The notes below the pieces were generated by a model. That model had not been told where the DNA came from. It did not search any database and saw nothing but the letters and a program-made list of their open reading frames with translations. Source: Clostridiales bacterium (GTDB lineage Bacteria; Bacillota; Clostridia; Christensenellales; CAG-138). From it: a stretch of 64,000 nucleotides of DNA. Every line of letters starts with the position of its first letter. Position 1 is the stretch's first letter. The translations under genes were made by a program, and so were the position numbers. This document shows positions 58,005 through 64,000 of this stretch, piece after piece. The stretch is taken from the NCBI GenBank assembly GCA_004554165.1, contig SFNQ01000003.1, positions 24,150-88,149 of the forward strand, written 5' to 3'.

Positions 58005-58977
58005 GGTGCGTTCGTTCCTTTGCAATTGGTTGATTCAAGGGCAAGGCCCGTGGTTTCGTCCAGCCCCAGCATGAGGTTCATGCATTGCAGGGCTGCGCCG
58101 CTGGCGCCTTTGCCCAGGTTGTCAAAGCGGGCGTGGACAAGCATGCGCTCCTCGTTGCCCGTGACCAGCAGCTCCATGCCGTCCCTGCCGGCCAGTGCGT
58201 TGGCGGCAAAAAAACCGCCCTCTGCCTGCTCCGCGCCCAGGGGCAGCGGCTTCACCACGGGACTGCCCGCATAGTGGGCCGCATAGACCTCCCAAAGCCC
58301 CGCAGGGCTGATGGGCTTTTTGAAATACGCCCGGTGCAGCGGCAGCGTCACGGCCATGCCCCGGGGAAAATCGGCCACAATGGGCAAAAACGCGGGGGCC
58401 ACGCTCAGGCCGCACTGCGCGCACACCTCGGGCAGGTGCTTGTGGCTCTGCCCAGGCCGTACTGGCGCGGCGCGTCATGGCCTGCCGGGCGCTCCCCGCC
58501 CTCGTATTCCGCGATCATCCGCCGGCCGCCGCCGGTGTAGCCCGTGACGGAGGTGAAGCACAGCGCCGCCTCTCCGTCCAGCAGGCCCGCCCGTAAAAGG
58601 GGATAGAGCAGGGCGATCATGCCGCTTGCGTGGCAGCCCGGCACCGCAACCCGCCGCCCCTCCGCAATGGCCTGCCGGTGCGCCGCCGAAAGCTCCGCAA
58701 AGCCGTAGGCCCAGCCGGGCAGCGTGCGGTGCGCGGTGGAAGCGTCGAGAATGCGCGCTCCGCCGTCCCCGGCAAGCTGCACCGCCTCCCGCGCCGCCTC
58801 ATCCGGCAGGCAGAGGAAAACGATGTCCGCCTCCCGCAGCAGGCTGCGCCGGGCCTCCGGGTCCTTGCGGGCGGCCCCGTCGATCCGCAGCAGTTCCACC
58901 GCCGGATGATGCTCCAGCCGCTGGCGGATGCCCAGCCCGGTCGTTCCCGCCTCGCCGTCAATAAAAACCCTGACCAT
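58001..58977 (-). pseudogene. argC: N-acetyl-gamma-glutamyl-phosphate reductase (type 2), interrupted by a frameshift
   Basis: The N-terminal part (from ATG 58977, AGAGG upstream) encodes VFIDGEAGTTGLGIRQRL, DIVFLCLPDEAA, a DASTAHR segment and VPGCHASGM with the catalytic Cys. Its frame runs out of homology at about 58450. The C-terminal part continues one frame over from QSHKHLPEVCAQCGL to the stop at 58001. One missing C in CTGGGCAGAGC (expected CTGGGCCAGAGC) joins the two into about 325 residues. The reading could be a sequencing error or true inactivation; I see no programmed-slippage signal. It is one base after argH. Confidence 0.85.
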
Positions 58978-58978
58978 T

Positions 58979-60349
<1,371 letters not shown>

Positions 60350-60366
60350 CTCCGACCCCCGCTTTC

Positions 60367-61593
<1,227 letters not shown>

Positions 61594-61625
61594 AACAACT
61601 CCTCCGCAACGCTTGATTTTTCTCA

Positions 61626-61654
61626 ATTATATTCGCGTTTGCCCCGCTTGTCAA
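61626..61654 (-). promoter_or_regulatory. Consensus promoter of the arginine operon
   Basis: Minus strand TTGACA (61654-61649), 17-bp spacer, TATAAT (61631-61626): a perfect sigma-A promoter, which implies that strong repression is needed. Confidence 0.92.
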
Positions 61655-61689
61655 TGGATATTTATAAATAAATTTTGCATAATTATTTC
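61653..61689. promoter_or_regulatory. Candidate ArgR/AhrC operator
   Basis: The AT-rich stretch just upstream of the -35 contains TGCATAATTATTTC (61676-61689) and ATGGATATTTATAAAT (61653-61668). Both resemble ARG boxes (TGAATAATTATTCA-like) and their spacing fits a tandem hexamer site. The regulator gene is not in the window. Confidence 0.5.
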
Positions 61690-61732
61690 TTTTGTTGGAT
61701 TTGCCAGGCACGGGACGCCGCGCCGCAAGCTA

Positions 61733-61741
61733 TGCTATAAT
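61733..61741 (+). promoter_or_regulatory. Extended -10 promoter of the fumarase genes
   Basis: TGCTATAAT with no clear -35. The predicted start is near 61748, about 32 nt before the TTG start codon. Confidence 0.6.
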
Positions 61742-61779
61742 TGAGCCATACAGTGTTTTTGGAAGCGAGGTGGAACACT

Positions 61780-62613
61780 TTGCGGAACATAGGCAGCGAA
61801 GCAATCCGTCAGGCCGTGCGGGACGCCTGCGTGGAGGCCTGCTGCCGCCTGCCGGAGGACGTGCTCTCCGCCCTGCGCGCCGCAAGGGATGCGGAGCAGG
61901 GGCCGGGCCGGGCGGTGCTGGAGCAGCTTCTGGAAAACGCGGCGCTGGCCGGAGAGCGCATGCGCCCCTGCTGTCAGGATACGGGCATGGCTGTGGTCTT
62001 TGTGGATCTGGGACAGGACGTGCACATCGAGGGAAATCTTACGGAGGCGGTCAACGCCGGCGTTGCGGCAGGCTACGGGGAGGGCTATCTCCGCAAGAGC
62101 GTCGTCTCCGCGCTTTCGCGGAAGAACACCGGGGACAACACCCCGGCCATTCTGCATCTTCGCCTTGTGGAGGGGGACGGGCTTACCATTGCCGTCGCCC
62201 CCAAGGGCTTTGGCAGCGAGAACATGAGCCGGCTCCATATGCTTACGCCCGCAGAGGGCGAGGCCGGAATTCTCCACGCCATCGTGGAAACCGTGCGCCA
62301 GGCCGGAGCCTGCGCCTGCCCGCCCTGCGTTGTGGGCGTGGGCATCGGCGGAACGATGGAGGCTGCGGCCCTTCTGGCAAAGCGGCAGCTCCTCCGGCCG
62401 CTGGGCCGGCCCAGCGCCGATCCGGCCCTGGCCCGCATTGAGCGGGAAGCGCTGGCACAGATCAACGCCAGCGGCATCGGCCCCATGGGCCTTGGCGGCG
62501 TGACCACGGCCCTTGCCGTTCACGTGGCCGAGACACCCACGCATATCGCCGGTCTGCCCGTGGCAGTCAACATGCAGTGCCACGCCTGCCGCCACGCCGA
62601 AAGGAGGCTGTAA
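61780..62613 (+). CDS. Class I fumarate hydratase / tartrate dehydratase, alpha subunit
   Basis: 277 residues. The TTG at 61780 is chosen because GAGGTGG lies six bases upstream and the product then begins RNIGSEAIRQAV as in homologs. Cysteines that bind the 4Fe-4S cluster appear in RPCCQDTGMAV, CACPPCVVGVGIGGT and NMQCHACRH. The two-subunit architecture is typical of anaerobes and archaea. It hydrates fumarate to malate or dehydrates tartrate; the sequence alone does not decide. It is divergent from the arginine operon, whose ArgH produces fumarate. Confidence 0.93.
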   Translation: MRNIGSEAIRQAVRDACVEACCRLPEDVLSALRAARDAEQGPGRAVLEQLLENAALAGERMRPCCQDTGMAVVFVDLGQDVHIEGNLTEAVNAGVAAGYGEGYLRKSVVSALSRKNTGDNTPAILHLRLVEGDGLTIAVAPKGFGSENMSRLHMLTPAEGEAGILHAIVETVRQAGACACPPCVVGVGIGGTMEAAALLAKRQLLRPLGRPSADPALARIEREALAQINASGIGPMGLGGVTTALAVHVAETPTHIAGLPVAVNMQCHACRHAERRL

Positions 62614-62614
62614 G

Positions 62615-63154
62615 ATGTATCAACGCGTTGCCCTTCCCCTGTGCCCGGACGAGATCAAAACCCTTTCCGCAGGAGACGCGGTGCTGCTCAGCGGGACGCT
62701 CTATACGGCCCGCGACGCAGCGCACAAGCGGTTATTCTCTCTCCTTTCCGACGCGCCCGCCGGCAGCCCGCCCGCAGGCTGGCCCCTGCCTGCACCCTGC
62801 GCCATCTATTATGCCGGTCCCTGTCCCGCCGCGCCGGGCGAGATCATCGGCCCCTGCGGCCCCACGACCAGCGCCCGCATGGATGTCTACACCCCCGCGC
62901 TGATTGACGCAGGCGTAACCGCGCTCATCGGCAAGGGGCCCCGCTCCCCGGCAGTGCTGGAAGCGCTCCGGGGCCGGGCCGTATATTTTGCGGTAACGGG
63001 CGGCGCGGGCATGCTGATTCAGCGGAGCATCAAGGCGGTGGAGCTCATCGCTTTTCCAGAGCTTGGAACCGAAGCGATCCGGCGCTTTACAGTGGAGGAT
63101 CTTCCCGCCATCGTGGCCTGCGACAGCCGGGGCGGAAATCTATACGCGCGGTGA
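62615..63154 (+). CDS. Class I fumarate hydratase / tartrate dehydratase, beta subunit
   Basis: 179 residues. The start at 62615 follows AAAGGAGG, one base after the alpha subunit stop. The family segments GDAVLLSGTLYTARDAAHKR, a GPTTSARMD motif and IGKGPRS are present, with AVTGGAGML toward the end. It forms the complex with the alpha subunit. Length is normal for the small subunit. Confidence 0.93.
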   Translation: MYQRVALPLCPDEIKTLSAGDAVLLSGTLYTARDAAHKRLFSLLSDAPAGSPPAGWPLPAPCAIYYAGPCPAAPGEIIGPCGPTTSARMDVYTPALIDAGVTALIGKGPRSPAVLEALRGRAVYFAVTGGAGMLIQRSIKAVELIAFPELGTEAIRRFTVEDLPAIVACDSRGGNLYAR

Positions 63155-63215
63155 CGGGAGAGCCTCCGTGCTGCGGCGCTGGGTTCCGTTTTCCTGTTCC
63201 ATCGGGAAGCCGGGT

Positions 63216-63334
63216 TGTGCGGCGGGAGCGGGGGTTCCCACGTTCCTCTTGCATCGGCAGGCGGGGACTGCGCGGCGGGACGATGGTTTGACGGCATGCA
63301 GTCCGGGAGGGCGTTTTCAGCGCTTTACGCCGCG
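63216..63334. repeat. 119-bp direct repeat, unit 1
   Basis: TGTGCGGCGGGAGCGGGGGT to TTTACGCCGCG. Unit 2 lies exactly 215 bp downstream and differs at only two positions by my reading. A decayed relative (GTTCCGTTTTCCTGTTCCAT) precedes unit 1. Confidence 0.88.
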
Positions 63335-63430
63335 ACGAGTATCTTCTGCTGCGCGGCGGGGCGCGGGCCCGCCGGTGTGTTGCCACAGAAGGCGGAGGCT
63401 GTGCGCTGCGCCGCGCGGGGTACAGGAGGG

Positions 63431-63549
63431 TGTGCGGCGGGAGCGGGGGTTCCCACGTTCCTCTTGCATCGGCAGGCGAGGACTGCGCGGCGGGACGATG
63501 GTTTGGCGGCATGCAGTCCGGGAGGGCGTTTTCAGCGCTTTACGCCGCG
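63431..63549. repeat. 119-bp direct repeat, unit 2
   Basis: Second copy of the unit at 63216-63334, with GGCGAGG for GGCGGGG and TTTGGCGG for TTTGACGG. The near identity implies recent duplication or ongoing conversion. Confidence 0.88.
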
Positions 63550-63587
63550 CGGTTTGCTGCGTTGTCACGGAACCCGCGGGGCGCTGC

Positions 63588-63635
63588 GGGTACTTTTCTT
63601 TCTCGGCGTATCGCCGCCGGCAAAGAAAAGTACCC
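63588..63635. repeat. Large stem-loop 1
   Basis: GGGTACTTTTCTTT (63588-63601) pairs perfectly with AAAGAAAAGTACCC (63622-63635) around a 20-nt loop that itself contains CGGCG tat CGCCG. Confidence 0.85.
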
Positions 63636-63716
63636 GGAAAAGAAGCCAGGCACTCTTATTTTTTTGAGCGGGGCAGCCTCCAATTGGACAAAAGCTGCCG
63701 TAAGGAGACCAGGACC

Positions 63717-63764
63717 GCGGCTTTTCTTTCCGCATCTCAATCGCCGAAGGGAAAGAAAAGCCGC
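63717..63764. repeat. Large stem-loop 2
   Basis: GCGGCTTTTCTTTC (63717-63730) pairs perfectly with GAAAGAAAAGCCGC (63751-63764), also around exactly 20 nt. Same 14-bp stem length and TTTTCTTT core as stem-loop 1, but different outer pairs. Confidence 0.85.
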
Positions 63765-63837
63765 CCAAAAGAAAGGTCTTGGCTCCCGCAGGCGCGGGGA
63801 AACGTTGTACTGGTGCATCCTGCGTTCGGAGAACGGG

Positions 63838-63957
63838 GGGCGGCCCCGCGCGCGCCGCAGAGCGGCGCGCAGGGCGCAGCGGGCAGCGAAGCCTCCGAGG
63901 CGTGAATTGTACAACAGCCCGCAGCGCCCGTTCCGGTCACGGAACACGGGGCCGCCC
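63838..63957. repeat. Repeat family B, copy 4
   Basis: 120 bp with the same GGGCGGCCCCG / CGGGGCCGCCC ends. Hairpin 2 is GCGCGCCGC aga GCGGCGCGC. Stem 3 is GGGCGCAGCGGGC with GCCCGCAGCGCCC (one mismatch), and hairpin 4 is GTTCCG GTCA CGGAAC. The stem 3 loop is unlike the other copies, which marks this as the most divergent member. Confidence 0.82.
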
Positions 63958-64000
63958 TTCGGGGCAACAGACCGCTAAAGCCCCACCGCACAGCACAAGC

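Larger units (their letters stand above)
63155..64000. other. 846-bp repeat-rich non-coding tract at window end
   Basis: No supported gene. It holds a duplicated 119-bp unit (63216, 63431), two large stem-loops (63588, 63717) and family B copy 4 (63838), all listed separately. Open frames here overlap on both strands and lack ribosome binding sites. Confidence 0.6.

Noticed and set aside
58405..58460. Programmed frameshifting as explanation for argC
   Set aside because: No slippery heptamer and no downstream stem placed for slippage is visible at the junction; a missing base is simpler.

Overview
The window looks like chromosome of a high-GC member of the class Clostridia (Bacillota). Supporting signs are the T-box leader in front of the cysteine genes, DtxR-type boxes on the feo genes, a FeoB-associated Cys-rich protein, an NfeD/FloA pair, a TAXI-type TRAP transporter with a DUF1850 protein, strong AGGAGG-type ribosome binding sites and consensus sigma-A promoters. 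I cannot name a genus. The first ~0.8 kb is clearly more AT-rich than the rest and looks like the edge of an acquired segment.

Layout. 0-1.3 kb: end of an unidentified gene, a small hypothetical gene and a set of 20-bp iteron-like repeats. 1.3-10 kb: an SDR protein with degenerate motifs, a DUF1015-lysC operon, and a GT-C membrane glycosyltransferase flanked by two paralogous calcineurin-like lipoproteins. 9.7-15 kb: a LIV-type branched-chain amino acid ABC operon (livJ-H-M-G-F) preceded by a small Leu/Ile/Val-rich ORF and a hairpin. 15-23 kb: a sigma-region-2-only protein, a HAD phosphatase with an EamA exporter, and a TAXI/DUF1850/TRAP uptake operon. 22-27.5 kb: an OmpR-type response regulator, its kinase and an anchored extracytoplasmic protein, then a D,D-carboxypeptidase. 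27.6-35 kb: envelope genes (polytopic membrane protein, lipoprotein, PIG-L deacetylase, TspO) and HflX with an N-terminal JAMM-like domain. 35-39 kb: MarR plus two half-size ABC exporters. 39.5-43.7 kb: a T-box-controlled cysE-cysS unit followed by a membrane protein and galE. 43.8-47.6 kb: NfeD, zinc-ribbon protein, FloA, an anchored protein and a PIG-V-like transferase. 47.7-53.5 kb: tRNA-Leu(UAA), an SLC1-type symporter with a fused N-terminal domain, feoA/feoB/FeoB-associated protein, and an amidase-like protein. 53.8-61.6 kb: a complete arginine operon argG-H-C-J-B-D-F with a frameshift in argC. 61.7-63.2 kb: two-subunit iron-sulfur fumarase/tartrate dehydratase. 63.2-64 kb: non-coding, repeat-rich DNA.

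The most unusual material is non-coding. Family B is a 113-120 bp element present four times. Each copy can fold into a closing stem plus three hairpins, and paired positions change together between copies. Family A is a ~180-190 bp multi-hairpin element with three full copies and one partial copy. Other points to check are a possible Leu/Ile/Val leader-peptide attenuator in front of the LIV operon, three promoters whose spacing predicts leaderless mRNAs (one sharing a palindromic -35 with a divergent promoter), and an exact JAMM metal-binding signature at the N-terminus of HflX. All calls come from reading the sequence; no database search was possible.
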